DNA of 64,000 bases from Methanomicrobiales archaeon HGW-Methanomicrobiales-3 (GTDB taxonomy: Archaea > Halobacteriota > Methanomicrobia > Methanomicrobiales > Methanospirillaceae), in the NCBI GenBank assembly GCA_002839605.1, contig PGYK01000005.1, positions 124,001 to 188,000 of the forward strand, read 5' to 3'. The position numbers and the translations under genes are program-made. The notes beneath the pieces were generated by a model. It was not told the origin of the DNA, did no database searches, and was given only the letters and a program-made list of their open reading frames with translations. The stretch's first letter is position 1; every line of letters starts with the position of its first letter. Shown in pieces: positions 24,644 to 34,245 of this stretch.

Positions 24644-24862
24644 CTTTTTTTGGGTACCTTTGGCTGGAATCGGGTTCGTGTCTAAAATATTATCGTTCTA
24701 TCATTAGATGATGTTGGATTGTGGATAGGGGATTTACCGGGGTCATACGGGTTCACACAGCACAGGAGGGTCGAGGTGTTTTTTGAGATAGTCCTCTCCG
24801 GTACTATAAAAGGTTGTGTCTTTTAGCACGGAGATCCCCGATCAGTGTTCCGGTATCAGGAG

Positions 24863-26095
24863 TCAGCTGCCCAGCCGTTTCCGTATCCCCTGCGCTGCAA
24901 GGTACCCGGTTGAGAATGCGGCCTGTAAATTGTATCCGCCGGTATCGCCATCGATGTCGAGCACCTCACCGGCAAAGAAGAGCCCGGGTACGAGTTTCGA
25001 TTCCATGGTTTTGGGATTTACCCCCTCCAGTGCAACACCGCCCCGGGTCGCCATCGCGATTTTGAATTCCCCGAGCGCCGTGACGACGAGCGGGAATTCC
25101 GTGCAGTTCGTAATGAGCGCGGAGCGTTTCTCTAGAGAGAAGTGGGCGCAGGTGAGATCGTCCGAAATCCCCGCGAGCGAGAGGAGTTTCCGGTTCAGCC
25201 TTTCGGGGATTGGATACTTGGCAAGGATCGTGCCAATCTGCCAGCCGGGGTTCTCCGCGGCTCGCTTTGCAAGTTCAGCGGCAAACTCCTCGCGCCGCAT
25301 TGGTCCGGCAAACGAGAGCCGGACGATATCCCCGGGCAGGATCCCCCGCGAGGCATCGAGGATACCCGGGCCGGAGAGACCAAGATGGGTGAAGAGGACA
25401 TCGCCCGTGTGATCCGCCACCTTCCTGCCCCCGCGCCAGACCGTGAAGTGCATGCTCTCAAACGAGATCCCGGCAAGGCTCGCAAACGGGAACGGCCGGA
25501 TGAGAAGCGGGGTGAGTGCAGGGGCAATCTCCGTCACCGGCTGGCCAAGGCTTTGCGCGAGCCGGTACCCGTCTCCGGTTGTCCCGCACTGGGGATACGA
25601 GGCACCGCCCGTGGTGATGACCACCGATCCTGCCCGGTACGAGGCGGAAACGGTCGTGACCATGAACGAATCTCCGTCACACTCAATGCCGGTCACCGGC
25701 TCGCTGCTGTTGATCTTCACACCCTCCTTTGCGCATTCTGCAAGGAGGACGCCAAGCACGTCCGCAGACTTCCGGGTCGCAGGAAAGACCTTACCGTTAC
25801 CTTCGGTCATCATGGCAAGCCCGCGTTTTTGGAAGAATTCCATGAGGGTTTTGTTCGGAAACGACAGAAGGGCCGGTTTTACAAATTTTCCATGATCCCC
25901 GTAATGCGTGACAAAATCCCGTATGTCCCCGTCGTGCGTGAGGTTGCACTGGCCGGTCCCGGCAAGCAGGAGCTTTGATCCGGGCTCCGGGTTCTTCTCG
26001 AGCATGATGACTTTGGCTCCGGCACTGGCAGCATGGATCGCGCAGAAGAGCCCGGCCGGCCCGGCACCAATGATGATCGTATCAGCGTCTCCCAT
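24863..26095 (-). CDS. HI0933-family NAD(P)/FAD-dependent oxidoreductase (410 aa)
   Basis: The dinucleotide-binding start TIIIGAGPAGLFCAIHAASAG, the PGSKLLLAGTGQCNLTHDG stretch, VVITTGGASYPQCGTTGDGY and the C-terminal LFFAGEVLDIDGDTGGYNLQAAF are the signatures of this flavoprotein family (YhiN). Its biochemical role is unknown throughout the family. The gene is monocistronic and is convergent with no nearby gene. Confidence 0.92.
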   Translation of the reverse strand: MGDADTIIIGAGPAGLFCAIHAASAGAKVIMLEKNPEPGSKLLLAGTGQCNLTHDGDIRDFVTHYGDHGKFVKPALLSFPNKTLMEFFQKRGLAMMTEGNGKVFPATRKSADVLGVLLAECAKEGVKINSSEPVTGIECDGDSFMVTTVSASYRAGSVVITTGGASYPQCGTTGDGYRLAQSLGQPVTEIAPALTPLLIRPFPFASLAGISFESMHFTVWRGGRKVADHTGDVLFTHLGLSGPGILDASRGILPGDIVRLSFAGPMRREEFAAELAKRAAENPGWQIGTILAKYPIPERLNRKLLSLAGISDDLTCAHFSLEKRSALITNCTEFPLVVTALGEFKIAMATRGGVALEGVNPKTMESKLVPGLFFAGEVLDIDGDTGGYNLQAAFSTGYLAAQGIRKRLGS

Positions 26096-26395
26096 ACCTC
26101 ACTCCTATAGATCAATGCCGGGGCAAACCTGATGAATTGTTCCCCCGGAAAATCTGCCGCATCCGGGAGCGACAGATCCGGTGTTACAGGCCCCAGCTCA
26201 CCAGAGATACAGGCAGCCAAATCCCTGCCCTCATGCCCTTTGATGATTGCACGGTTGAGGATCAGAACGGTATAAAAGCCGTTGTCGATTTTCCAAATCC
26301 AGGTCTCGTCGCCCATTCATGTGCGTTTTCCCCTGATAGCAGTTTTTTTTATCATTGTCCTGCATATCTCAAGGGTACTCCCAATGGTGTGTGCG

Positions 26396-27784
26396 ATGAT
26401 TGACAACCGCGAGAAGAAACTGATCCTCCTTGTCGCGTCCCTCTCAAGTTTCCTTGTTCCCTATACCGGCTCGTCTATCACGGTCGCCCTGCCGGCCATG
26501 GCGGCACAGTTCCAGGCAGATGCCGTGACGCTTGGCTGGATCACCTCCGCATACATCATCTCGGCAGCCATCTTCATCATCCCGTTCGGGAGGTATGCCG
26601 ACATCATCGGGCGGAAACGAGTATTCTGCGGGGGACTTTTGGTCTTTACCGCAGCGTCACTGATCTCTGCGGTTGCACCGGATGCTGCAACCCTGATCAT
26701 TGCCCGGTTCCTGCAGGGAATTGGCGGCGCCATGCTCTTCTCCACCTCGGTTGCCATTGTCACACAGGTCTTTGGCCCCGGCGAGCGGGGGGCGGCACTT
26801 GGCATCACCATCGCAACGGTCTATGCCGGGCTCTCCATAGGCCCGTTCCTTGGCGGGATTCTCACGGACGGGTTCGGCTGGCCGGCAATCTTCCTTGTCA
26901 ACGTCCCCATCGGCCTTGCAACCCTCGCCCTCGCACTGCGGGGCATCACGCACGAATGGGCCGATGCTGCGGGCGAACCGTTCGATCTCGGCGGGGCAAT
27001 AATGTACAGCATCATGCTCTTCTGTTTCATCTTTGGCATGCTCATGATCCCCGACATGACCGGGCTTGCATGGATCGCGGTTGCCCTGCTGGGGGCCCCG
27101 GCCTTTTTCTGGTGGGAGCGGAAAAGCACAAGCCCGCTCATCAACTTTTCCGTTTTTTCAAAGAACCGGACATTTGTCTTCTCCAACATCGCAGCCATGA
27201 TCAATTACGGGGCAACTTTCGGCGTCGGCGTCCTCCTCTCCCTCTATCTCCAGTACATCCAGGGCTTCTCTGCTGCATCGGCCGGTCTCATCCTTGTCGC
27301 GCAGCCCCTGGTGCAGACCGTCTTCTCACCCATCGCCGGCCGGCTCTCCGACAAAACCGAGCCACGGGTCGTGGCAACGATTGGCATGGCCATCACGGCG
27401 CTCGGGCTCTGCATCTTCATCTTCCTCACCCCGCAGACGCCTCTCATTATCATCGTTGTAAGCCTGATGATCCTCGGTCTGGGCTACGGCACCTTCTCCC
27501 CGCCAAACACCAATGCCATCATGAGTTCGGTAAATAAGACACATCTCGGCATTGCATCCGGCATGAACGCAACGATGCGGTCATTCGGCCAGCTCCTCTC
27601 GATGGCAATTGCGATGACCTGCTTTGCGGTCTTTATCGGCCCGGCCGGGATCACACCTGCCATTTACCCGGCGCTCATGACCAGCGTCACGGTGGCATTT
27701 GTGGTCTTTTTTCTCCTCTGCATTGTGGGGGTCGGGGCATCCTGGGTTCGCGGGACGATTCATGGCGGGAACATAAAGGGATAA
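26396..27784 (+). CDS. MFS transporter of the DHA2 (EmrB/QacA) type (462 aa)
   Basis: Fourteen predicted helices; the motif A loop is FGRYADIIGRKRVF and motif C-like segments are GIGGAMLFST and YAGLSIGPFLGGILTD. The family exports drugs, dyes or metabolites by proton antiport. I chose ATG 26396, with GGTG six bases before; the frame stays open 38 codons upstream to 26282, but those residues would add an extra hydrophobic helix that disturbs the 14-helix plan. The substrate is unknown. Confidence 0.9.
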   Translation: MIDNREKKLILLVASLSSFLVPYTGSSITVALPAMAAQFQADAVTLGWITSAYIISAAIFIIPFGRYADIIGRKRVFCGGLLVFTAASLISAVAPDAATLIIARFLQGIGGAMLFSTSVAIVTQVFGPGERGAALGITIATVYAGLSIGPFLGGILTDGFGWPAIFLVNVPIGLATLALALRGITHEWADAAGEPFDLGGAIMYSIMLFCFIFGMLMIPDMTGLAWIAVALLGAPAFFWWERKSTSPLINFSVFSKNRTFVFSNIAAMINYGATFGVGVLLSLYLQYIQGFSAASAGLILVAQPLVQTVFSPIAGRLSDKTEPRVVATIGMAITALGLCIFIFLTPQTPLIIIVVSLMILGLGYGTFSPPNTNAIMSSVNKTHLGIASGMNATMRSFGQLLSMAIAMTCFAVFIGPAGITPAIYPALMTSVTVAFVVFFLLCIVGVGASWVRGTIHGGNIKG

Positions 27785-27788
27785 ATAC
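27778..27788 (+). promoter_or_regulatory. TATA promoter of the formyl-ligase/ftr operon
   Basis: AGGGATAAATACC overlaps the stop of the MFS gene. The TATA centre is about 25 bases before the ATG at 27810, so the transcript should be leaderless or nearly so; there is no ribosome binding site between. Confidence 0.6.
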
Positions 27789-27809
27789 CGCAATGATTTA
27801 CTATTGCCC

Positions 27810-28388
27810 ATGAGGGAAGAGAAGAACCGGATCCGGCAGATCCTGCGTGACAGGAAAGCAGCACTGACCCCGGCCGAACGGCTGGAGAAGAGCACGAAGA
27901 TCTGCCGTCACGTAATGGAGAAGATCAGGGAGGGTGAGACCGTTCTTGCCTATACCTCAAAAGAGCTTGAGGTGAATACAACCCCGTTAATCGACGCCCT
28001 GCTGGAGAACAAAAACCCGGTAGTGGTACCAATCATCCAGAAGGAGGACATCAGCCTCCGGCTCTCCTACATCCGCACCCGTGCGGTTTTGGTCCCGAGC
28101 ACGTTCGGGGTCCCGGAACCCATCGGGAGCGAGATTCCGGCACAGCCGGGTCACATTACCACGATCCTCCTGCCAATGCTCGGGTTTGACCGGACCGGGG
28201 CACGGATCGGGTACGGTGCCGGGTATTATGACCGGTTCCTTGAGAAGAATCCGGATCTGAAAAAGGTCGGGATCGCGTTTGCCTGCCAGGAGATCGAACG
28301 GCTGCCGGTGGATGCAAACGATATCCGCATGGACATCATCATCACTGAAGACGGCGTGGTGTATCCCGCCTTAACGGGGCAGCAATGA
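27810..28388 (+). CDS. 5-formyltetrahydrofolate cyclo-ligase-family protein (192 aa)
   Basis: The family catalyses ATP-dependent cyclisation of 5-formyl-THF to methenyl-THF. Motifs visible are the basic N-terminus RQILRDRKAALTPAERLEKS, the phosphate-binding and MLGFDRTGARIGYGAGYYDRFL signature near residue 130. Methanogens use H4MPT, so the true substrate may be a formyl-H4MPT or another nitrogen-formyl compound (inference). The start is fixed at the ATG by the TATA box; the stop overlaps the ftr ATG (ATGA), so the two are coupled. Confidence 0.88.
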   Translation: MREEKNRIRQILRDRKAALTPAERLEKSTKICRHVMEKIREGETVLAYTSKELEVNTTPLIDALLENKNPVVVPIIQKEDISLRLSYIRTRAVLVPSTFGVPEPIGSEIPAQPGHITTILLPMLGFDRTGARIGYGAGYYDRFLEKNPDLKKVGIAFACQEIERLPVDANDIRMDIIITEDGVVYPALTGQQ

Positions 28389-29275
28389 ACGTGGGCAGCG
28401 CAGCGATCCTTGACACGTTTGCCGAAGCATTTCCAACCTGGATCTCCCGGGTCATCATCACGGCAGACACCCCCGCGTGGGCACTCAAAGCGGCGGTGGG
28501 TGCAACCGGCTTTGCCACATCCAAGATCGCCTGTCCCTGCGAGGCAGGAATCGAACGGGTTTTTGCTCCGGACGAGACCCCGGACGGGCGGCCCGGTGTT
28601 GCGATCCTTATCTGTGCCGAGAAGAAGAACATGAAAGCCAATGTTGCAGCCCGGGTATCCCAGTGCATCCTTCCTGCCCCGACAGCCTCCGCGTTTGACG
28701 GGTTTCCTGACGCAGAGTCGCGGTTCTTCACAAGGATGCATTATTTCGGGGACCGGTACGAGCGGAAGTGTGTCGTTGGCGGTCGGGACTGTTACAAGAT
28801 CCCGGTGATGGAAGGCGAGTACGTGGGCGAGGAACGGTTCGGCACCATAAAAGGGATTGCCGGGGGTAACTTTCTTGTGATGGCAGAGAACAAAAAGGAA
28901 GCACTCGCCGGCGCAGAGGCCGGGGCTGCTGCCATCGAAGGGCTGCCCGGCGTCATCATGAGTTTTGCCGGGGGAATTGTCGGGAGCGGTTCCAAGGTTG
29001 GGTGCAGGAATTACCGGTTCCCGATGCCTGCAAGCACCAATGATGCGCTCTGCCCCACGCTGAGAGGACTAATTGCCGATTCGCAGGTGCCCGAGGGAGT
29101 TGGCGCAATCTACGAGATCGTGATCAATGGCGTTGATGAAGCCTCCATAAAATCTGCGATGAGAACCGGAGTTGAAGCAGCAGTACTGACGGGCAACGTT
29201 TCGCATATCGGGGCATCAAACTTCGGCGGCAGGCTGGGGCCGTACCGGTTTATGCTCCATGAATTATTTCGGTAA
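28385..29275 (+). CDS. ftr: Formylmethanofuran--tetrahydromethanopterin formyltransferase
   Basis: Ftr transfers the formyl group from formylmethanofuran to H4MPT, the second step of CO2 reduction to methane. The 296-residue length is that of the family, and the conserved blocks EAFPTWISRVIITADT, CPCEAGIERVF, AIEGLPGVIMSFAGGIVGSGSKVG and ASTNDALCPTLR are present. It is cytoplasmic and tetrameric in characterised homologues. Translational coupling to the cyclo-ligase homologue is unusual and suggests a linked role in formyl-group balance. Confidence 0.95.
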   Translation: MNVGSAAILDTFAEAFPTWISRVIITADTPAWALKAAVGATGFATSKIACPCEAGIERVFAPDETPDGRPGVAILICAEKKNMKANVAARVSQCILPAPTASAFDGFPDAESRFFTRMHYFGDRYERKCVVGGRDCYKIPVMEGEYVGEERFGTIKGIAGGNFLVMAENKKEALAGAEAGAAAIEGLPGVIMSFAGGIVGSGSKVGCRNYRFPMPASTNDALCPTLRGLIADSQVPEGVGAIYEIVINGVDEASIKSAMRTGVEAAVLTGNVSHIGASNFGGRLGPYRFMLHELFR

Positions 29276-29418
29276 CGGGTTGAGGGAAGCAGTTAGGCTT
29301 TCCGCCAGTCTAAAAATTCACATCCGGTTAATTGTTCTGCGTGGCTTTTTTTTAAACGTATTCAGCGCTGGAAAAATCACAGAATAAGGGTAAAAACAGG
29401 TATCACAAAAAGGGGGTA
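29276..29418. terminator. T-run terminator region between ftr and the coiled-coil gene
   Basis: The 143-bp gap contains an eight-T run at 29346-29353, a likely terminator for ftr on the plus strand. Nothing else is recognised; the coiled-coil gene ends on the other strand at 29419. Confidence 0.4.
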
Positions 29419-32400
29419 TCAGGTAAACCGGTACCCGAGAGACTGGGCGAGCGCTATCATCTCCCGCACCTGTGCTTCCTGCTTATGGGTGAGCCGCCGC
29501 CCGTTCTGGATAAGCCGGCCCATCCGCACGATTCGGAGCCGCTGATCTTGGGAGAGCGTGCCGGAGTGGTGAGCCCACTTGAGGAGATCGAGCCACTGCG
29601 AGCGGTCGAATTGAGTCGCTGGTTGGAAGGCCATGGGGTTGAACGAAGGCGCGGGGTCCTCATCTTCTTCGTCGATGCTGTCCTCATCTCCGGCCTCTTC
29701 GAGCTCATTGGGAATTTCCTCACCATCGTTTCGTAAATCCTCATCATCACCTTCATCCCCGGCCACACCTGGGACAAAATCCATACCCGGATCCTCCGGC
29801 ACGGGATCGCGGATGATAGTAACGGATGGCAGATCCTCCTCCTCATCATCCTCAAAGAGATCCTCAACTCGGGTCACTGTGAGGGGCGGGGTCCCTGCTG
29901 GGGGAGATGGTGCCGCAACAACCGCTTTTGGGGCTGCCGTAACCGTTGCAGGGAGATCCGGATTCTGGGAAATGACCGCAGGGGGATTTGCAGCGGGACC
30001 GGGAACGGCGCTCTCTACCACCGCAGCAAACCGTTCATTGTCCGTCACGTGGTCCTCCCACTCATCGGCAAGTGCAGCCCGTGCCTGCTCAATCTCGGCT
30101 TCAAGGGAGGCAGCGAGCTTCTGGGCTTCCTCCTTTTCCTGCGTTACCCGCTTGAGTTGCTCCTCAGATTCTGCAATCTTCCCCCTGGCCTCCGTAAGGG
30201 TATCGGATAGGTCCCGGACACGCTGTTCGCTCTCTTCTTCAAGGGTGCGGAGACGCGCTTCGGCATTCCGGCGTTCTTCCTGCTCGGATTCCAGCATCTT
30301 TTTTATGCGTTCCTGCTCATCGGCAATCCTGCGGGCAGTCTCACCGGCCTTCTCCTTTTCCATAACCGCAGACCGGATATTCTCTTCATCCGTCCGGCGT
30401 TGCCGCCGCTCGGTCTCAAGAGCAGCTTTCACCTGGTCCAGTTCATCGGAGAGGGCGCGGATCTGTTTATCGGATTCGGCCTGGTCACCGGATGATGCTG
30501 CCAGTTTCTCTTCAAGAGATCGGATCAGAGCAGCGGATTCCAAAAGACGGTTGTTCAAGGCTGCCCGTTCCCCGGTAACGGCCGCAAGCTCCTGTTTTGC
30601 CAGGGCAAGGTCCTCCCGGTGGGAATCGAGATCGGATTTCACTTCATGGTGAGCGCCCTGCAGCGAGGAGAGCGCGGTGTCCCGCTCCTGCAGCGCACCC
30701 TGCAGTGACTGCCGGGTTGCTGCATGCTGGTGTCGTTCCTCTTCAAGGGCGGCATGGAGTTGTTCAATCTCGGAGTCGAGCGCACGGATCTGTGCAAGGG
30801 CCTGGCCACCTGCATCTTTGAGCTCATTGCAGATGTGTTCAAGGTCGAGCGAACTCTGGGTCTTCTCCTCAAACGCCTGGCGCAATGTGCCAAGTTCGCC
30901 TTCAAGGGACTGGACATGGGACTGCATCCGGGCAGTCACCGATCTCTCTTCAGATAGGGCCTGTTCCAGTTCTCCGGCTCCCCGCGTTTTCTCCTCAAAC
31001 GCCTGGCGCAATGTGCCAAGTTCGCCTTCAAGGGACTGGACATGGGACTGCATCCGAACAGTCACCGATCTCTCTTCGGATAAGGCCTGCTCCAGTTCTC
31101 CGGCTCCCCGCGTTTTCTCCTCAAACGCCTGGCGCAATGTGCCAAGTTCGCCTTCAAGGGACTGGACATGGGACTGCATCCGGGCAGTCACCGATTTCTC
31201 TTCAGATAGGGCCTGCTCCAGTTCTCCGGCTCCCCGCGTCTTCTCCTCAAACGCTTGGCGCAATGTGCCAAGTTCGCCTTCAAGGGACTGGACATGGGAC
31301 TGCATCCGGGCAGTCACCGATCTCTCTTCGGATAAGGCCTGCTCCAGTTCACTAGCACTCCGGGACTTCTCTTCAAGAGCAATACGGGAGGTGTCACAGG
31401 TTGCTGTCAGTTCTTCCAGTTCGCGCCGCAGGTCATCGGCAATCTTCATCAAACCGGTCTCGGCCGATTCCTTTTCAGCAGAAAGAGATGCAAGCTGACC
31501 TTCCAGCGAACGGATCTGGTTTCGTCCGGCATCCTGCTCTTCCTTAAGGGTGATGATCTCACCGGCCTGCTGCCTTGCTTTTTCCTTGAGTTCATCGATG
31601 ATCCGGGTCAGGTCCTGCTCGGACTGGGTCCTGGCAAGGATGATCGATTTGATCTCCTGTTCTGCTGCGGATGCCCGGTTCTGCTCGGTAGAACAGGCTG
31701 ATTTGGCCTGTTCAGACTCGAGCGTTGCAGCCCGAAGGGATTTTTCCAGAAGCTCTTTTTGGGACACTACCTCTGCAAGGGTTGCTTCAGCTTCGATCCG
31801 CAGGGAGATCTCCCGTTCCAGTGCGTCGCTCTTTTCCCTGAGCCCGGACAGTGTGGTTGCAAGTTCTTCAGAAGTGGCTGCAAGACGCTGGTTCAGTTCA
31901 CCGGCCTCTGTGCTGTGGGCGCGCTCCGCCTCCTCCTTCTCATGGAGAAGCACCCGGATCTGCTCTTCGGCTTCCCCGATACGGATCTTGTCCGCCTCGC
32001 GTTCCTGGATGAATAATTCCTTCTCCCGGCTCAATTCTGCAACCTGGGTTGCCTTGGCACGCACCTCGTCCGTGAGGGCAGAGATTGCTTCCTCCTTCTG
32101 TCGGACCGTGTTGTTGAGGATCTCGATGACCCGCCCCTGTTCACCTGCCACCTCTTCTGCTTTTACGATAACCTGCCGGAGATCCTGGTTCTCCGACCGT
32201 GCGCGGGAGAGTTCATCGGATTTGTTGACCGCAATCTCAAACGAGGAGAGGAGGAACTCCAGAAGCTTCCGCCGGTCCGCAGTGACCACGAACAGGTGGT
32301 CATCGTGCTGGATCTTGAACTGCGTCTTGATCTGTTCCGGGGTAGGGCGTTCGACCGGAGTCTGGAGTATCCCCTCGATGAGCGAGTGCAGGTACGAGGG

Positions 32401-32754
32401 ATCGTACGGGTATGCGATGAAGTTGTCTGCATTACAGTCAAGGACAAAGAGGAGATCGGAAAGACTGGATGCCGGGGTCATGATGAGGACCGGGATCATC
32501 CAGAGATCGTTATCCGCCTTGATCTTGCGGCAGGTCTCAAATGCGTCTTCTCCAAGGGAGTGGGAATCGCAGATAAGAAGGTTGGGTTTACCGTACCGGA
32601 GGGTTTCAAAAAGGTGGGCGGTATCGGAAAAAAGCGTTACCAGGTACCCTTTTTGTTCCAGGTCCTCGGTGTTCAACGGGGCTTCTGTTTCACTTGTGCA
32701 AAGAACAAAAATGTCGATAGCATTTTCGTTTCCATCAGATGAAGGGTCATTCAT
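29419..32754 (-). CDS. Receiver domain plus very long coiled-coil protein (1111 aa)
   Basis: Residues about 12-135 are a response-regulator receiver-like domain (LLICDSHSL has the aspartate position, VLIMTPAS the threonine position), but the usual lysine before a proline is replaced (AYPYDP), so it may not be phosphorylated in the normal way. Residues about 165-870 are an almost continuous coiled coil; residues 463-630 come from four near-identical 42-residue repeats. An acidic disordered linker (about 880-1045) leads to a small C-terminal helical domain. A filamentous or scaffold role in signalling or chromosome organisation is an inference. The start precedes a good upstream AT-rich region. 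Confidence 0.85.
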   Translation of the reverse strand: MNDPSSDGNENAIDIFVLCTSETEAPLNTEDLEQKGYLVTLFSDTAHLFETLRYGKPNLLICDSHSLGEDAFETCRKIKADNDLWMIPVLIMTPASSLSDLLFVLDCNADNFIAYPYDPSYLHSLIEGILQTPVERPTPEQIKTQFKIQHDDHLFVVTADRRKLLEFLLSSFEIAVNKSDELSRARSENQDLRQVIVKAEEVAGEQGRVIEILNNTVRQKEEAISALTDEVRAKATQVAELSREKELFIQEREADKIRIGEAEEQIRVLLHEKEEAERAHSTEAGELNQRLAATSEELATTLSGLREKSDALEREISLRIEAEATLAEVVSQKELLEKSLRAATLESEQAKSACSTEQNRASAAEQEIKSIILARTQSEQDLTRIIDELKEKARQQAGEIITLKEEQDAGRNQIRSLEGQLASLSAEKESAETGLMKIADDLRRELEELTATCDTSRIALEEKSRSASELEQALSEERSVTARMQSHVQSLEGELGTLRQAFEEKTRGAGELEQALSEEKSVTARMQSHVQSLEGELGTLRQAFEEKTRGAGELEQALSEERSVTVRMQSHVQSLEGELGTLRQAFEEKTRGAGELEQALSEERSVTARMQSHVQSLEGELGTLRQAFEEKTQSSLDLEHICNELKDAGGQALAQIRALDSEIEQLHAALEEERHQHAATRQSLQGALQERDTALSSLQGAHHEVKSDLDSHREDLALAKQELAAVTGERAALNNRLLESAALIRSLEEKLAASSGDQAESDKQIRALSDELDQVKAALETERRQRRTDEENIRSAVMEKEKAGETARRIADEQERIKKMLESEQEERRNAEARLRTLEEESEQRVRDLSDTLTEARGKIAESEEQLKRVTQEKEEAQKLAASLEAEIEQARAALADEWEDHVTDNERFAAVVESAVPGPAANPPAVISQNPDLPATVTAAPKAVVAAPSPPAGTPPLTVTRVEDLFEDDEEEDLPSVTIIRDPVPEDPGMDFVPGVAGDEGDDEDLRNDGEEIPNELEEAGDEDSIDEEDEDPAPSFNPMAFQPATQFDRSQWLDLLKWAHHSGTLSQDQRLRIVRMGRLIQNGRRLTHKQEAQVREMIALAQSLGYRFT
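30865..31368 (-). repeat. Four tandem 126-bp repeats in the coiled-coil gene
   Basis: Near-identical units start at 30865, 30991, 31117 and 31243 (plus-strand coordinates), exactly 126 bases apart and in frame. Each encodes 42 residues, six heptads, beginning FEEKTRGAGELEQALSEE. They differ by only a few bases, so they arose by recent duplication or are kept alike by gene conversion. A more diverged partial unit continues beyond 31369. Confidence 0.95.
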
Positions 32755-32906
32755 TACAATCTCTCACGTACGCTGGAGGGAGCATTCAACCGCAGGTATG
32801 CCTGATATATAATTTTATATACTGTATTATAGCATTTCTGGTCAAAAGGGGCGTTCCGGGCGGGATGTTGAATAAAAACAGCAAGAAAACAAGGAAAAAA
32901 AATATT

Positions 32907-33767
32907 CTACGAAATTTTTCCGCGCGCCCGAATGTCGATTGGAATCTGGAGTTCGGTTAAGAGTTCATTCTCGGTAACCGTGTCCGGATCGTTGAGGTAT
33001 ATCTCACGGTGCGGACCGGTAGCCAAAAATTCCCGCTCTTCCGCGTAGGCTCCGATACGGCACCATGCTCCGTGCAGGCCGGAGTAGGGCCCTTTGTAGA
33101 TCAATGACAGGCATGTCCCGCCAGGAAGCGTGCGGACTTCCATTTCCGGGTCGCTGACAGTGATCTTACCCGAGAACGGGGCAGCACATTCCACGGTTGC
33201 ATCTGTCTCCCGGTACTCCTGGTCATGGTAAATGGACATGAACGGCCCGGTTACCTTCACACCGTTTCGCATATTTGTCTCAGAAAAGATCTGCCCGCAG
33301 AGATCCTTCATGAGTCGTGCGATACAATCTGCATACATTCCCACACCGCGCTTCCCCAGAATGCGCTGGGGTGCAGTCTCTTTTACAACAGGTTCGTTGA
33401 ATGACATGTACATCATCTCCAGTGAGGCGCCGGTCTCACTGAGGAGCGCCTCGATCTGCTGTAACCTCCGGACTTCCGACCGGATCAGGGTCCGACGCTT
33501 GCAGAAGAGTTGCTGAACGGTCTGCCGGTCACCGGTATCCTTTGCTACAAGAATCGTCTCGATCTCGGCAAGCGAGAAGCCGAGCGCGCAAAGCTCCTTG
33601 ATGGAGACACCGGTTGCTATCTGGGTACCTGTGTAATACCGGTAGCCGGTTGCGATATCTTTTGTTGCCGGAACAAGGAGCCCGCGTTCATCATAGAGCC
33701 GGAGCGCTTTTGGGCTGAGCCGGGTGATGAGCGAGAACCTGCCGATAGGAATCCGGTCGTATGCCAT
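32907..33767 (-). CDS. MerR-family regulator with GyrI-like effector domain (286 aa)
   Basis: The N-terminal 75 residues are a MerR winged helix (IPIGRFSLITRLSPKALRLYDERGLLVPA, then ATGYRYYTGTQ), followed by a dimerisation helix. Residues about 130-280 match the GyrI-like/AraC_E_bind small-molecule-binding domain (GPFMSIYHDQEYRETDATVECAAPFSG, LIYKGPYSGLHGAWCRIG). The architecture is that of BmrR-type multidrug-responsive activators. Its target is unknown; the gene is flanked by large gaps. The start follows TATA-like CTATATGG upstream. Confidence 0.9.
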   Translation of the reverse strand: MAYDRIPIGRFSLITRLSPKALRLYDERGLLVPATKDIATGYRYYTGTQIATGVSIKELCALGFSLAEIETILVAKDTGDRQTVQQLFCKRRTLIRSEVRRLQQIEALLSETGASLEMMYMSFNEPVVKETAPQRILGKRGVGMYADCIARLMKDLCGQIFSETNMRNGVKVTGPFMSIYHDQEYRETDATVECAAPFSGKITVSDPEMEVRTLPGGTCLSLIYKGPYSGLHGAWCRIGAYAEEREFLATGPHREIYLNDPDTVTENELLTELQIPIDIRARGKIS

Positions 33768-34245
33768 TGTTACCGTACTGTGTGCATCGGAAAACCATAT
33801 AGGGTGTTGTTGTCTGCCCCGGGACAGGGTGCAGACATGGGGGATGTGCGGGGGGCGTTGTTACCATCTCCCTGAATGAGATGCTTTTTTAGTGTCCCCC
33901 GGTCCGCGTTCAGGCAATACTACCGTTCTGCAGCTCCGTACCTATGATCCGGACCCTGCTGATGATTTCCGGTTTCATGCCCCGCATATCATGAAACCTG
34001 ACCGGCTCACATTCCTGCGGATTCGATGGTTCTGTACGAACCGGGAGCCGGCCCTCAACAGGAACCTCCCGATCCTGGCACCCCCTTCATGCCGATGCAT
34101 CCGAAAAGGAATGGGAACGGGTAAGAATCCCGGTTCCGAATTTCTGGTATTTTTATAAAAAAAACGTGCCGGATCTCCGGAGAAAAGAAACCAGTCTCAG
34201 GCCGGATCCAAAAATTCATCAGGTTCCCTGCTCCTGACAGTAGGT
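33768..34245. other. Intergenic stretch of 478 bp
   Basis: It contains the promoter of the MerR gene (TATA-like sequence around 33795-33805, minus strand) and, at 34113-34137, an imperfect hairpin GGGAACGGG/CCCGGTTCC followed on the plus strand by a T-rich tract ending near 34155. That may terminate an unseen transcript. No gene is evident. Confidence 0.4.

Noticed and set aside
24795-24812. TATA-like ACTATAAAAGG on the plus strand
   Set aside because: It faces into the end of the HI0933-family gene on the opposite strand; no plus-strand gene follows, so it is probably fortuitous.
30865-31368. CRISPR array
   Set aside because: The repeat units are 126 bp, contiguous and coding, with no spacers; no cas genes and no other regularly spaced repeats occur in the window.
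30677-31498. Plus-strand open frames across the 126-bp repeats
   Set aside because: Low-complexity Ser/Arg/Cys translations antisense to the coiled-coil gene; the minus-strand frame with heptads explains the repeats.
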